64,000 bases of DNA, taken from contig NC_092705.1 of NCBI RefSeq assembly GCF_964275005.1, positions 20,777,723 through 20,841,722 on the forward strand, written 5' to 3'. The notes under the pieces are model-generated. The model ran no database searches. It saw nothing but the letters and a program-made list of their open reading frames with translations, and was not told the DNA's origin. Origin of the DNA: Diadema setosum (lineage: Eukaryota; Echinodermata; Echinoidea; Diadematoida; Diadematidae). The first letter of the stretch is position 1, and each line of letters opens with the position of its first letter. This document shows, in pieces, positions 25,686 to 39,435 of this stretch. The position numbers were made by a program, and so were the translations under genes.

Positions 25686-28600
25686 ATGCCGGGCAAGAAA
25701 GGGAAGGGAAAAGGGAAGGGGAAGGGGAAGGGAAAGAAGAAGTCCAAGAAGCCCAAAGGAATGATCGGAAATCCCGGCGACTACGTCAAGACTCTGCAGA
25801 GGGTTTACATGAGCAACTGCCAAAACAGGAACTCTGTGGTCTGTCCGGGACTCAAGAAGTTTATGAAGGATTGCTTTGAGGACAATCGGCTGATAGTCAA
25901 GGTAATCCCAGGATTTTGGTTGCTTTCCTTTTCAAGGTTTTCGAAGTTACCCTTTTCACTGAAGTTTATAGTTAATTGCAATCAAATGAAACCATTTAAA
26001 GGAAATAGAAAATACAAACACATGAATGCAAAATGGTAGAAATAGCATAGGCAAGAAGAAAAAGAAAAAGAAAATACCATTACAAGTGTACTTAGAAAAG
26101 TTACCGTAAGTTGCAGTGCATCTATATAGCCATTTGAAGTATGAAACAAAGGATTGTTGTGATAGGACTTTGAGAAAAGATAAGTTGTCTGTACATGTAT
26201 ATATCAAGTGGTGGACCCATGCTCTAGATAGAAGAAATTTTTGTGATTGTTGCAGTGGCAATATTGTTTTTGATAATTTCATATATGATATGTGAGTACA
26301 GAATAACAAGACAAGTGATAGATACAGGAGAATGTATCAGAGGCAGGATGTTATTGAAATATAAGTTCTCTTCAAGTGGTACTGGATACCAATTTTTCTC
26401 TCTGTCTTGTATTTTGCAATCAGTTCATTCTAGAGCCCATCCCAGATTTTCAGGATCCAGACCTTTCCAATGTCAAGCTGGAGCCACTCATAGCAGCCAT
26501 CAGGTCAGAGAGGTACAAGTACATCAAGGAACTCCATGTGTGGGACATCCCCCTATCTCATGTCAACATTGCTGATCTGGTGATTACATTCACACTAAAT
26601 TTGTTTTCAGCATCTTTTCTTCTTTCTTTCTTTCTTTTTATTTTAGGAATAGATACTTTGAATATTTCACAATCAGAATTGGTGCTTATGATACTTCCAC
26701 AGAATATTTTGCTTTAAAGTTGATTGTGTTTTTTTTCTGATGATATTTTTAATTTGTAATTAATGGGATACAATGTAGTGCAATGTAGCACAGATTAGGA
26801 TATCTTGTGGACACATTTTTTTTTTTTCCATCGCCTTCCTCTATCACACTGGTGATTTATCGTCAGTTGAAATACATATGGGCATTTCCAAGGCAAACAT
26901 GTCATTGCTTTGGGAGAGATGGTTATGATGTATGTCGATTGTATGAATGAAAAAAAGAGGGGCCGGGGGAGGGGGAGAAAAATGAACATACAAATTGACA
27001 GATAGCTGGATTGATTGATAGATAGATATATGGATAGATAGAAAGAAACCAAGAGATAGATGCAAGTATAGAGATATAAGTGGACTGAGATAGAAAAAGG
27101 TAAATTAAGAGAGAGAGGGGGAATATTTCAAATACATTGTACACATTTTTTTTTTTCATAAAGGGTCAAGACATGATGAATTACATTTTTTCATACTTTT
27201 GATAGAACAAACTTTGTATGTGCTTTTATTTGCCAATTAAAGTGAAACTCTAACCTCTCTTACAGGCCCTGATGATGGAGAAAGGACCATACCCCATCAG
27301 TCGGATAGACCTGGTAGACTGCCAGGTTGAGCCGTATGCTGTGGAGAGACTCATGCGGAATTGTGTCGGGTTCTCCACCCTCACCTCCCTCTGTCTGGAC
27401 TACAATGAGTGAGTCAGCTGTGGTCTACACACTGCCCTTCTTGATTTACTCTAAAAATGGACATTTTCATGCATTTCGCATGACCAGAAACTTGCGCAAA
27501 AATAAAGGCATGCAAATATATCTGCTTGTTATGTGTACCACTAGGGATTGTCTTGCCTCAGCATGTTTGTTTTTTGGTGTGTTTTTTTTTAACATTCGAG
27601 CAGGTACTGTATGATTAGATTGATTTAGTGGCAACTGTAAATTTTAAGTTTCTTGATTTGATAAAATTTTGCTGCTATTCTAGAACTTTAAGACCTCTAT
27701 ACTTCAAAAGGTGCAGTTGATTGTAAGCAAAATAGAATGCAAAAGATAATAAATAGCGTACTGGCTGATGCTGTTACGCTTTTATGACAGTGCCAATGAA
27801 TATTACCACAAACAAAGCAAAACAGAGCAAATCAAATTATAGAAGGAAAGGCAAGACTAACTTTTTGGTGTAGGCATATCCATATCTCCTTGGGAAGTAA
27901 AAGTGCTTGTGTAAAACTAAAATGTTCGCTTGCACTATGATTTTGCAAACTTTGCGAGAGCCAAGATTTGGAAAATTAAAATACAGGCAAAAGTTCTTGT
28001 CTACACTGTATGCATTGAATGCCAGTGGCAATTTGCAAAAATTTCAATCCGCGAAAAAGGCAGTCATGTCCAATTCACAAAAATTTCATGCCGCGAAAAT
28101 GTCTTGCTTTTCAGTACCATGAATTCACTACACTCCTCTCTCTAACCATGTCTCTAACCCCAGCATTGGAGATCAAGGGTGCATTGGACTCTGTAAGGGT
28201 CTCATCAAGAACGAAACCATGCTCAGTCTCAGCTTGTGCTACTGTGACTTGGGTGTCGAGAGCGGGACGGCCCTTGGAGGTGTGATGTCCACCACAGCGG
28301 TCAGGTTGGTAGTCCAGCAACAAGCTGAATGTGGGAACTGAGGCTTGTATTTACAAACATTGCAGGTGAAGTTCATTTCATGTGCCACAGCAATAAACAA
28401 GATATAAGTCCATATGTATGCTGAGCTGCTTTTGCTTAATAGGAACTCTTTGTACCATCACTTTAAAACTAGTAAACACCACCGACATAACCAGTGCCCC
28501 AAAACTGCTTTAACAAGAAACCATTGAAAACCTTAAAGGGACTGTACAGTACTGGTTTAGGTGGGGATTCATGTTTTGAACATTCCTAAGTGAGATAATG

Positions 28601-28959
28601 AGAAACCTCATATGAAATACGAAAGAGCATGTAATTTTAAGAAGGATTCAATGTTTATTTGATGAAAATTGGTTTTCAAATGGCTGAGATATCCTAAAAA
28701 GTGATAATAATAAAAGGTGACTGGCCACAACTTTTATTAGGATCTCTTTGTTTCACCTTGTTTTTGGATATCTCAGTCATTTCAAAACCGATTTTCATCA
28801 AATAAACTTTTGATACCCCTTAGAATTGCATGCTCTTTGACATCTCATAGAGTGGTTTCTGAATATCTTGCAAAACGTTAAAAGCCAAATCCTCACCTCA
28901 ACCAGAACTGTACACACCCTTTAAGACTTCACAGGGCTAAGGAATACTTTTCTTGAAGA

Positions 28960-29035
<76 letters not shown>

Positions 29036-30912
29036 ATGTGCTACTGTATATGAATGACACTTCTACTTGTCTTTAAATCCATGTTATGGAAGGTTAATGC
29101 CTTGGAAAGGAAAGCTATCCTAGGTGAGGATTTCTCCTCTATCATTAAAGTAAAGGAAAACACAAAATCACAAATTGATGCCTGATACAAAGATAAATGT
29201 TTGACAAAAAAAAAACACATTGCCATTCTATGATATCACTTGATTTGATTCATCCTCATCAATGGGAATAAAACTCTCTATTGTGTGACCATCCAGAGAA
29301 CTGTACATCAATGGAAACAATCTGGAGGCGGAGGGCGTGTCTGAGTTGATCCGGCTTGCTGTGGATCATGCCGAAGGGGAGAGCTATGAGAGAGCAGAAA
29401 CTGCCAGGAGGTTGGCTGAAGAGGAGGCCCAGAAATTGCTTGAAGGTACTGAAAGCTTTCATCGTATTCTCCGGTCCAAGTCAGTCGCATCAGAAAACGG
29501 TGGAAGGTTTAAAGCTTGCAGCTGTTGTCTTGGTGCTATTACTTTGCTAACATTTCAGAATTAGATTATTTGCCATTTACACTCATGCAGACACAACATT
29601 TTGTGTGAAGCCATTTTTATGCGGGTAAAATAAAATCTCTATGGTAAGAGCACAAGTTGAGATTTCTGCCAGGATCGAAAGCTCTGGCCTGTTTTGACTC
29701 CTTTTATGCACCATTGACTCATTTTTATTTGATGAATAGTTTTCAGGAGCTTTTCTTCTGCATGAAGTAAGAATGTATTACTTTCAAATGATATTCCATT
29801 GGAGGGAGGAAGAAGGAGTGAATTTTACTTCTCTTTCCGCAGTTGGTATTATCTTGCTTGCTTGTTTTTTTTTTTCTACTTTAGAAAAGGAGAGAGGACG
29901 CGTCAAGACTGCTTTATCAGACTCTGAGCCGAAGGAGAAACCTGCATCGGCCAAGAGCTCTGCAGGAGGAAAGAAGAAAAAGAAAAAGGGTGAGAAATTA
30001 TGTATTTTCTATTTTCCAAATTATCTATATTTCTCCTTGACAAAAAAAGAAGAAGAAGAAGGAAGTATTAAAATCCTGCTGAAAAATCATTATTCCGTAC
30101 AACACACAGATTTGCTGATAAATGCATTTTGGCATCGTTCATTATCCATTTAGAGGTAATGGTGTTTTCAAAATGCTCTAGAGTAAACAACCCTGTTTGT
30201 GGCAGGCTTTGTACAGGATGCCTATTTGCGGCTGGGGCCATTTCATTCATTGATGAAAAGGCCCAATCAGGTGTCACTTCCCATAACACTTGCAAGTGGC
30301 TACTGCTTGTGTTCTAAAGTGGGACTAAGCACACGGTCATGATGTTCATTAGCTGTTTTATTGATGAATGAAAGTGCCCCTGCAAGAAATACGCATCCTG
30401 CCGCAAACAGAGTTGTTTACTCTAGTGCATTGCTATCTTGAGATTTGACTCAAAGAGTCGTATACACACCCAGGAAAGGTAATGTCCTGGTACCAGAGGA
30501 GTGCTTGGAACACCCCAAAGTGTACCGTACTGTACTGTTCTGCCAAAAGTGGACCACTTCTTGATGTACTCCAAAAGCGTACTGTATAACGTACCGTGCC
30601 AGAGAGCACTTGAATGCAAGTGGTCTAAAAACGTACTGTACCAGCTGTTGACATAGGGGAAAATATACGAGTAACACATACTATGCCATAATTAAAAGAG
30701 TTGATTTGCTTTGCTAGGGACCCTGTATGTAGCATAAGTGTATGAGGTAAATGTGTTGTTGCTACAAAACATGCAACCCCTCTGATTCAAGTCTGCAAAT
30801 AACTGATGAGGTACGCTAATCTCCACAGAGCGCTCAAACACTCCCAACCTGCTACTGCACAGTACTATGCGAATTGGTATGCCTCTGAGTGCTCAAACAT
30901 GGCCTTGGTCAC

Positions 30913-30943
<31 letters not shown>

Positions 30944-33048
30944 AATTAATGATATAGGAATAGGAACACAGTGGAAAGACTAAAAGCAAGCCATCACAGC
31001 ATCTCCCTTGGTATTTACCCTCGTGCTTCCAGGAAAGAAGAAGAAGAAATCAAAGGAACCACCAGGGCCCCCTCCCAAGGGGCCACTCATCTACAAGCTC
31101 CATGTGGCTGATAATGGAATAGACATGTATGGAAAGGGATCCACGTATGCACCCATTGTTGCAATGAGACTGTTCCGCACGTAAGTCACCCAGAACAAAA
31201 CGCTCACCTAAATAACTCCTCTTGAGCGTTCCTTCCACACGAGTTCAAACAAGCAAATAAACAAACAAATAATTCATAGATAAATGTGTACACTCCCTCT
31301 GCCCTTTAAGAAACTAACAACGTGTTGATTAATATATCATATCTTTGTTATCTTATACAGGCTTTAAATATAACTGACTCCTTAGGACCAGTCAGCACAC
31401 TATATCTAAAGTTTGCTGTATTAGGATTTGAAAGACAATGAAATTCTTCAGGTTGAGAAAAATAGCTGTGTAGTGAGACAATGTTAAAACAGTGTTCTTT
31501 CTAATGATAGTTCACTGTATGATATATCTTTTTTGTTAACAAACATGGATTGTCCTTTCCTGCTAAATGAAATTCTGCAAGATTTTCACAGTAAAGAAGG
31601 CTTTTGTGTAAAAGCTTTAATCTCATTTCAAGTCAAAATTTAGATAATTCCATAAGCATAAGAAAATCAGTTGCACCATAGACTGAAATAAGTTTAGAGC
31701 CTTTTTTGTTCAAGTGTTCCAAGCTCCACATATATATAAGTGACAGGGACACAGCATATGTCACTCAGAAGCAGTCAAGATTTGTGCCCTTTGACTTGTG
31801 AAGTGATTTCTTTTTGAGCAAAGCAATCTTTAATTGTGAGTTTGAAATAAAACCACAAGACACCCAATTGAAATAGAATATCTTTGTTCAGGAAAAAGAT
31901 GTGCACAATTGCTGTCAGTAAGAATTAATTACTAGTACATTTTCAAACAAAACATCTCCGTGACATCTGTTTTTATGAATCATAGAAATTACATTCATCT
32001 TGTCTTTGTGAACTCTGAATTGCTTAAAAGAGTCATCAGTGTACCCCATTCATGTAGATCAATATCAGCAGGTTTGCTTAATTGGTATCTTTTTCTATTT
32101 TACCTCTCTCCCTACTCATTCACCCCCACAGGCTAATAGAACATTCCTCTTGCCTGCAAGAGCTAGATCTAGATGACAATCTCATTGGAGATTTAGGGGG
32201 GCGAGAGCTAATGGAGGGACTCAAAGCCAGGAAAGAAGCAGGCCTGGATGGGATGAAGGTATCTGTCACACACAGAATGAATGGAGAAACCTTCGCAGAG
32301 ATCATGAAGCTCGGAGCAGGTCTGAAAAAGAAGAAGAAAAAGAAAGGCAGAGGGAAGAAGGTAATGATAATTCATGTCAAGCTGATGACATCTTTTTTTT
32401 TTCTATCTCTCTCTCTGTGCTTGTATAGAATTCCTGTATTTTACTGACACCTAGCTTCTATGGTGATCACCGGTTTATTGAGACCACTTGCCTATCAAGA
32501 CCAGCCCTTATGCAATGCTGCACGCTGGCACTGGTCCGACGGTCCCTGACCTCTAAAAATCACTGTCGGACCAATAACTTTTTCAGGAATGGACCAGTAA
32601 AAAATGGAAAAGCTGGGTACCTACTGGTCTGAAAGGCAGGGCGGACCAGTAGAAAAAAGTTGTTAGTATGCAGCCCTGCCTTATGTTTCCCTTCAGAGCA
32701 TTGGACATATTAACAAGACTCTTTTCAAAGACCACTTACCAGAGAAGACTGTTTTTTTGTGTTGCTCGTGGATGGACTTTACAAATGGTCTTACTATACA
32801 TCTTTTTTGTTTGTTTCTTTGAAATTGTTGTATTGTAAATACTGCCTGATTAAAAATGAACGGGTGTACAGATGAAACAGATTCACATTTGGAAAAAACA
32901 AAAAACAAAAACAGAAAGAATGATGTTCATTAATTCATGTGAATATCAAGTGATGGATTATACTGAGGCACTCTTGATTTACAAAGTCTCCTAATCTCCA
33001 TTTTAGAAAACAGCTGGCACAAATGAGACATGCCTGGATGAAAAATAG
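25686..33048 (+). CDS. Leucine-rich-repeat protein with lysine-rich tracts, 442 residues, nine exons
   Basis: Exons: 25686-25901, 26424-26579, 27266-27408, 28164-28304, 29297-29445, 29885-29989, 31033-31180, 32132-32360, 33007-33048 (stop TAG); all junctions are GT-AG and keep frame. The start is the first ATG in frame with this exon, ahead of a basic stretch MPGKKGKGKGKG. Residues 100-245 contain ribonuclease-inhibitor-type LRRs (LTSLCLDYNDIGDQG, VRELYINGNNLEAEG). An acidic and basic helical stretch (RRLAEEEAQKLLEEKERGR, about 255-275) and a Lys run (297-310) separate these from another LRR (LQELDLDDNLIGDLGGREL, about 361-379). A second Lys run (416-430) precedes the C-terminus. No signal peptide or membrane segment is seen. 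LRRs split by a Lys-rich insert recall cilium-associated LRR proteins such as LRRC71, but I do not recognise a specific ortholog. A short upstream reading frame at 25631-25654 precedes the start if that region is transcribed. Confidence 0.9.
27895..28116. repeat. GCGAAA-rich MITE-like repeat, copy 2
   Basis: Reverse complement of the repeat at 6537-6750 over most of its length. It ends about 50 bases before LRR exon four and contributes a TGCTTTTCAG motif (to 28114) that resembles a 3' splice site. Confidence 0.6.
28533..28924. mobile_element. TTAA-flanked MITE, GTACAGT family, full copy in LRR intron
   Basis: An element of 392 bp bounded by TTAA, with the same ends and interior as 3903-4299 and in the same orientation. 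It lies in the intron between 28304 and 29297. Confidence 0.85.
28975..29034 (+). repeat. GT dinucleotide array
   Basis: About 30 uninterrupted GT units in an LRR-gene intron, immediately after a MITE. Confidence 0.98.
32513..32684. repeat. Diverged inverted repeat with GGACCAGTA / TACTGGTC blocks
   Basis: Blocks CTGGTCCGAC, GTCGGACCA, GGACCAGTA and TACTGGTC alternate in both orientations between GCTGCACGC and GTATGCAGCCCTG. The style matches the hAT-like mini-elements at 10769 and 11103, with a decayed left end. It lies in the last intron of the LRR gene. Confidence 0.45.
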
Positions 33049-34051
33049 CCATTACTGTTTAGTGTGATGGTAACCATATTTTCTATGAATTTAACACTTG
33101 GGACTCGGACGTCACGACATATGGTACATGTATATCTGTTTGACAAATTTCTTTATATCCTTAATTGTTAAATTACCTGTTCCTTAATGTCATATTCATA
33201 TCTCTAGTTATGTTTACCCGTATGATAGTATTAAAACATTTTTAAAGATGCTATTGTCATTTTTTTTTTCATTTTGTTTTCAGTATGCTAGTCAAGCAAA
33301 ACTTAATCTACACTAAGTACTGGATTGACTATTAGGAATCAAACCTAGCTAGCTTACCTTTACAAGAGTCTCTATCATCAGAATTATTCTGCCACCGAGT
33401 CTGACTGCCTTCTAATGAATTCACTTGACTGTCATTTTCCATGTTCAAATTCTCCTTATTCCAGAAAAAGAAGTGATCTGAACAGAATGAAATTACGGTA
33501 TAAAAGCGGTGCTGTCTCAAAGGAACGTTCATTGGAGGAGTGTGCAGGGAGACTGCTGCCAGTGTTTCTTTATGGGTGCTATGTATGCCAATCTGTGTGC
33601 AACATCCCCTGCCCAGCGTGTGGTGGTTGTAACTATATGCCAGCACAGCATCTGAGGCTACTGGTATCAAAAGCTCTGATTTATAGTGGTGCATCTCCTG
33701 CTTTATTATGCAAGAAATTATGCCATGTTGACCAAGAGTTGTGTTATATATGGGGTTTAAGAATGTGGCCAATCAGGAGAGCTGAAATGAGTCACATGTG
33801 CTCTCTTTATTTTTTTCACTAATGCACCAGTGTGCAAAATGTGTGCAGCAAAAAAGCATAACTGCACTGCCTGTTATCCATGCAGATTACCACTTGCTCT
33901 GTATATGCATTAGCTGTGTGTGCGATGCAAGAACCCAAACAGTTGCTTTTATTCACATGCCTGTCTGCACAGCTGATCAAAGAGTGCCCCATTGCTTTAA
34001 AATCCAGAGAGTTACCATCTGATATTATAGTACATAGGTCCATTGTGTAAA

Positions 34052-34230
34052 ACAAATAATGCACAGGTTTAAGGTCATGATGTTAGTAGAGATGCAGCAC
34101 ACTTTTTGGTACTCACAACATGTCATGCTACATCATGCACTTGGCTGCACCTCATGCATGTTGCAGCATTGCAAATACCCTCGAGTGCGCTGCATCTCCA
34201 CTAACGCACTCTCACCTGTGCATTATTTGT
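34052..34230. mobile_element. Inverted-repeat MITE, ACAAATAATGCACAGG family
   Basis: Left end ACAAATAATGCACAGGT and right end ACCTGTGCATTATTTGT are perfect inverted repeats. A second inner pair, GTAGAGATGCAGCACAC and GTGCGCTGCATCTCCAC, makes the arms about 55 bases long. Confidence 0.7.
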
Positions 34231-34234
34231 ATAA

Positions 34235-34420
34235 TGCACTCCTGTTGCAACGAACAAGGTTATAACAAAATTCTGGTTACGATAAAATAAAAATTCAGGC
34301 CGTAGCATTATCAGCCCTATGTTTTTTATTGTTGATTTGTTTGGTTATAACGAAATTTTGATATAATGTAAGAAAACTGCCGGTCCCGAGGACTTCGTTA
34401 TAACGGAAGTCCACTGTATA
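34235..34420. mobile_element. Mariner-like MITE remnant, GTTATAACGAA type
   Basis: It ends GACTTCGTTATAACGGAAGT then CCACTGTA; the left end carries GTTGCAACGAACAAGG in inverse relation. GCCGGTCCCGAGGACTT is shared in degenerate form with 35568-35760. This pattern is typical of Tc1/mariner-derived mini-elements. Confidence 0.55.
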
Positions 34421-35567
34421 CTATAGCGCATTTTGACTATTAGTCATGTAATTTAAAAAGCTGTGATTAAGCACATTTGTGTGATGTTAAGCTGTTATTC
34501 ATTGTCAAATGAAGCACATACATGGTTCCTCTTATCTCTTAAAAAGTGATAAAATGCATTTAACTTTCTCAAGATGAAAAACAAACTTAGCTGGAAGCAA
34601 GTTTGCATTGTGTACAGGTAACTTCGCAACAGCGAGGTGGTGTAAGAGTGATACACAGTTGACAGTACTCTGATGTTTTCGTATGTTGTTTTTTGTATAA
34701 ATTATGACAGATGTGAAGTCTATATTATGTAGGCCTACTTCGAATGTAGTTAAATAATGTAAGTTGTAAAAATTATCTGTACGAAGGGATGACAGTTGCT
34801 TGTCTTCCATGTGGATGTATATGTAACTGGCATTCAAAATCAAAATCAAAGCTGAAATACTTTTCCCACCTGTAAAATGCCTTACATTTCTTCCATTCAA
34901 CCAAATTTGATCTTATGATGAGCTTTTTACATCAGGATTTCAGCACAAAGAACAAATCTCAGTTTGTTTGACGACTAATCATCTTCCTTTTACATGTCTA
35001 ATTCATTGTGTTATCATTGTCTCTTGGGTCCAAGATATATATTTCGTTGACTCATCGTGGCTTATAACTACTTACTATGCAAATCAATGTCTTTCTTGTA
35101 AAATTTTTTGTATCATGTTGAAGATTTTCTCTAAATCTGCCAGGGTTAGTCGGGATATGCAGACTTTGTGTTAGATATTTAATGTTACTCCTTACTGGAG
35201 TACAGTACAATGTATGATATCATTCCATGTATTGGTAATTACATAGACAGTCATTTGTGATTATGTACAAATTATATTGAAGCAATTGACATAAACTATG
35301 TCCTATGTCTCAAGTTAAAACTGAGTAACTCACGTAGTATGAAACATTGTGTTTATGTGTCTGTATGCATTCAACTTTTTTTTTTTTTTTTCACATGTGA
35401 CAAACTTGTCAGTCTTTTGCCTGTCACAGAGCAATACAATTACTGTTATATCAAATGTAATGTTTATTTGCAATACCATGTAATCTGCTGGAAATCATTA
35501 TCACAAGGCATCAATAGTGTAGAATTCCGAGAAAATACATGTATTTAAAAAAAAAAAAAAACTTTGA

Positions 35568-35760
35568 TACAGTGCATTCCAATTATGACAAAATTTCATT
35601 ACAAAGAAGTTCAAATTCAGGTCCCCAAATGATTTAGCTACCAGGTATACATGTACAGTATATGTCTATATACTTTCTTTGTTCACTTAAAAACAAAATT
35701 TCAATATAGCAAAGTAAAACTGCCGGTTCTGAGACTTTGTTAAAATGGGAGTCGCCTGTA
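35568..35760. mobile_element. Mariner-like MITE remnant, copy 2
   Basis: Begins TACAGTGCATTCCAATTATG and ends TTAAAATGGGAGTCGCCTGTA-like, with the shared CTGCCGGTTCTGAGACTT block. Confidence 0.5.
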
Positions 35761-36416
35761 TACATGTGTATCATTAAGTAAACACACAGAGCATGTTCTG
35801 TAATTTGACAAACTTCACATTTTCATAGCACATTGTACATGTATTGAAATTTGTATGATTCAGTAGACTCATATTTTATGAAGCTTTTTGAAAAAAGAAA
35901 GAAAGAAATGATTCCAGAATGATTCCAGGTATTTACTAAGGTTTGAAAATTGACCCCCCAAATAAAAACACACAAACAAACAAACAAATAAACAAATTAA
36001 ATAAAACATGAGAAAAGTATGTAGCGCAACAAGATTATGTTGAGATGTCCAAATATGGCTTTTCTATCTTTCAGTGCTTTTGCATTTACATTCTGTTTTG
36101 TACAATGTATTCCCAAGTATGTTACACTGGTTGTACTTTTAGTGAAAGATTATCGATTAATTGAACTAACTCCGCAAATACAATGTACTTGTGTATGGAT
36201 CAGTAGCTCTAACTCTTAGCACGTCTCAGGTAGTGTATGAGGTATAGAATCTATAGTGAGCACAGCTGAATAAAAAATTTATTGAAGAAATACAATCTAG
36301 CATTCTGTTCGTAATGTGTGTAATTATTTAATGAATCTTCATGAGTGTATGTGTCTTTGTGTATAACAAGAGTAAAATATTTTGGGTGTGAACAAGTAAT
36401 AAAAGCTCTTCCTAAT

Positions 36417-36804
36417 TCAAAGGGACTGTACAGTACTGGTTGAGGTGGGGATTCATGTTTTGAACATTCCTAATTGAGATAATGAAAAGCATCTTATGAA
36501 ATATGTGCATGTAATTTTAAGAAGGATTCAACGTTTATTTGATGAAAATTGGTTTTCAAATGGCTGAGATATCCAAAAAAAGTGCTAATAATAAAAGGCG
36601 ACATGCCACAACTTTATTAGGATCTCTTTGTTTCACCTTGTTTTTGGATATCTCAGCCATTTCGAAACCGATTTTCATCGAATAAACTTTTGATACCCCT
36701 TAGAACTGCATGCTCTTTGACATCTCATAGAGTGGTTTCTGAATATCTCACAAAACATTAAAAGCTAAATCCTCGCCTCGACCAGAACTGTACACACCCT
36801 CTAA
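36417..36804. mobile_element. MITE of the GTACAGT family with decayed TTAA ends
   Basis: Collinear with 3903-4299 and 28533-28924 and in the same orientation. The end tetranucleotides have become TCAA and CTAA. Confidence 0.8.
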
Positions 36805-36850
36805 CCCCTTCGAACCCCCCCCCCAAAAAAAAAACAGCAACAAAAACTAC

Positions 36851-36853
<3 letters not shown>

Positions 36854-36888
<35 letters not shown>
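36854..36888 (+). repeat. CA dinucleotide array
   Basis: About 17 CA units. Confidence 0.97.
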
Positions 36889-36892
<4 letters not shown>

Positions 36893-39052
36893 AACAAAAC
36901 AACAGCCACATACAAATGAAGACAATGTAGCCATCTCATTATTTAAAAATATTGGTCATAATCTTAATCATAATCATCAATTTATATCACATGCATTTGG
37001 TTTGGTGTGAGCCAATGCAAGAGAATCAAAACAAGATAATGTGTTTGGAACACTTTACAAATGAGCACTTAACTTCACTATTAAAAATACACTGTACATG
37101 ACTGCACTGCATGATTTCAAATGAACAATAAAATATCCCTCAACACAGCATCGAATAGCAGTAGAATAGCATAATTTCATAGAGAGGAATTTAGCCTTTG
37201 GTACATCCCATTTCCAAAAAAAAAAAACAAAAAAAAACTTGTGTGGTGTTGGTACAAACACCAGTTGTACTGAATGAGATGGCAAAGCCATTTTCAAGCA
37301 CAGGTTAGTCATCAGTTCAGCACCACTATTGAGGATTTTTACATCGTTGATTGTCCGCAAGATATTAGATAATAAGGAGCTTTAGATTTTTGCGATGGGG
37401 ACGTTCAGAGAGAAAAAAAAACAACAACTTTTGAGCATGCAATGCATCAAAAGCGATCTATTCACAGTTTGCGTCTGAGTTTTCACTATGCGTTCTGGGC
37501 AATTTTTAAGTCTGCTCAATTCATGACGCAGAGAGGTGTTTGATGCACTGATCATATGGTGGCTCCATTTTATGGTTGCGTTTTACTGGTTGCGTTCTTG
37601 CGTAATCTAAAGCTACTTTTCAGCACGACGCAGGGAGAGAGGAAAACATCCAATGTAATTGTCGTCTCAAGCATTAGGACCGCAAATTTAAAATTCCTTT
37701 TTGATCAAATTTATAATGAGATTTCATGAGCAGTGAGCAGAAGATAACACAGCAAATTTCTGTATGCTGGCTACATGACAGATTGGCTACATCGCAAAAC
37801 CGTACACTTTGTAGATACATTGTACACTTCAACAGCTGACCCAAAGAATTATTTGCCAGTAGTTCTATTGGATCGCCTTTACACATAATACAGGACAATT
37901 ACTCTTGACATGACTGTTACTAATTTACCCTGTAAAGACATTATATAATAATGTACACAAGGAAGATATTAAAAAAGAAGATATTTCCACTTGAATATTC
38001 TAGCTTCATTGAGCAATTGTTCTGCACAAATATGATGAATTGATGAATTGAAAAATTAAAGACAGCTGATAAATAGAGTCTCTTCCAAACAACAATTGAG
38101 TTGCAGTATGAAAAGTATATAATCTTGACATTTTGCTTAAGTGTTGCTCACAAAAAATAAAAACAAAAATAAATAAATAAAACAAAATTCACAGGGAAAT
38201 CATGCATGCAGTCTTTAACATGTAATACATGTAAAACATGAAAAATACAAGCTTCACACTTCATACCCTTAATTATGAAGACTGGATTCGCATGATGTCT
38301 AGATGCATCTGAATGTAAGGTACGCTGGGTGATTTTAAGTTCTGTGATTGTGCTAGTGCTATCTCCCAAGACAAAGAGGATAATCCCTAGGGGCTAGTGT
38401 TGGCCAATAGGAAAAAAGCGTGTAAATCGCCAAAACAAACAGTGGAGCTCGATTCAGCAGACGACATTTAACATAGAACCCAGCAACAGGAAATATGTCA
38501 CAGTTTTGAGGTCAACTTCTCAACACCGACTGATTTCAAGTTCGGTTTTATTGCCGGTGCCAGTGCGAAATCACCCATTGTTTCTGTTGCATTTAATAAT
38601 AATAATAATAATAATTGCATTTATATTTGAGGAAATACACATTAGAACAACCACCCCCTCTTTTGATGGAATGTGATTCTTGGTCTAAAACACATATGGA
38701 ACTGTTGTAATTTGTGTGAACCATTCAAAGAGAGCATTAGCCGTTCTCATGCAATACAATGTGGTTACTTCTGTAGGACTGCATTTCTGTTTTGTGTTCA
38801 TTACTGAGAATCTTTTTGACATCGCAACAAAATTTGAACAGTGATTGATAATATGAGGTAGGAGTCCACATGAGGAATATCATTTTCTATTCTTGCTATA
38901 CATTTAAAAGTATTTTTCTGAAAATGTTTGCAGTTGCCACAACAAGTAGACAGATTGTGACTGGTTTAAAGTTTTATGATTATGTGACTTTGTGACTCTG
39001 GGCAAATGTCTCATAATCCTCATTTCAGTAGATATGTGCTCGTTGGCATATG

Positions 39053-39435
39053 TAGCCTTTTGTCAAGGCCCTCTCGCTGTAAGATGGCTATACTGGGTGA
39101 GCAAAGCAAGCCCAGCCGAGTGCAACAGCGCAAGGGCCTCTTAAGATCTGTTTCACATGTTATTATTCATGACACATAACCCCCACTGAATAGTCATATT
39201 AACATGCATCACTAACTACCCATGGAGGTCTGTGGCGTGCATTTTCAACAAGCAAATAGGGCTCAGGCAGATGTATGTAGATTGGTCAACTTTTGCTCCG
39301 GCAAATTGGGCAGCCAAAGTCGGCAATTCAAAGGGCTTACAAAAGGATGCAAAGCAGATCTCAAAAGGCCTTCGCACAACCCCACTCGGATGGGCTCTGT
39401 TCACCATACAGCGAGAGGGCCTTGACAAAAGGCTA
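39053..39435. mobile_element. Mutator-like MITE with 9-bp target duplication, long form
   Basis: Inverted ends TAGCCTTTTGTCAAGGCCCT, about 30 bases long, bound 383 bp. The flanks TGGCATATG and GGGCATATG (39044-39052 and 39436-39444) agree at eight of nine positions. A 9-bp duplication is typical of Mutator-like elements. The element is non-coding. It lies just downstream of the PUDP stop and may be in its 3' untranslated region. Confidence 0.75.

Noticed and set aside
26795-27159. Overlapping minus-strand frames rich in Ser, Tyr, Ile and Leu
   Set aside because: They arise from an imperfect GATA/GATT simple repeat inside an LRR-gene intron on the other strand.
33332-33822. Opposed open frames of 135-146 codons after the LRR gene
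   Set aside because: No domain recognised and no splice signals connecting them to the LRR gene, whose stop at 33048 is in a good final exon. Could be untranslated region.
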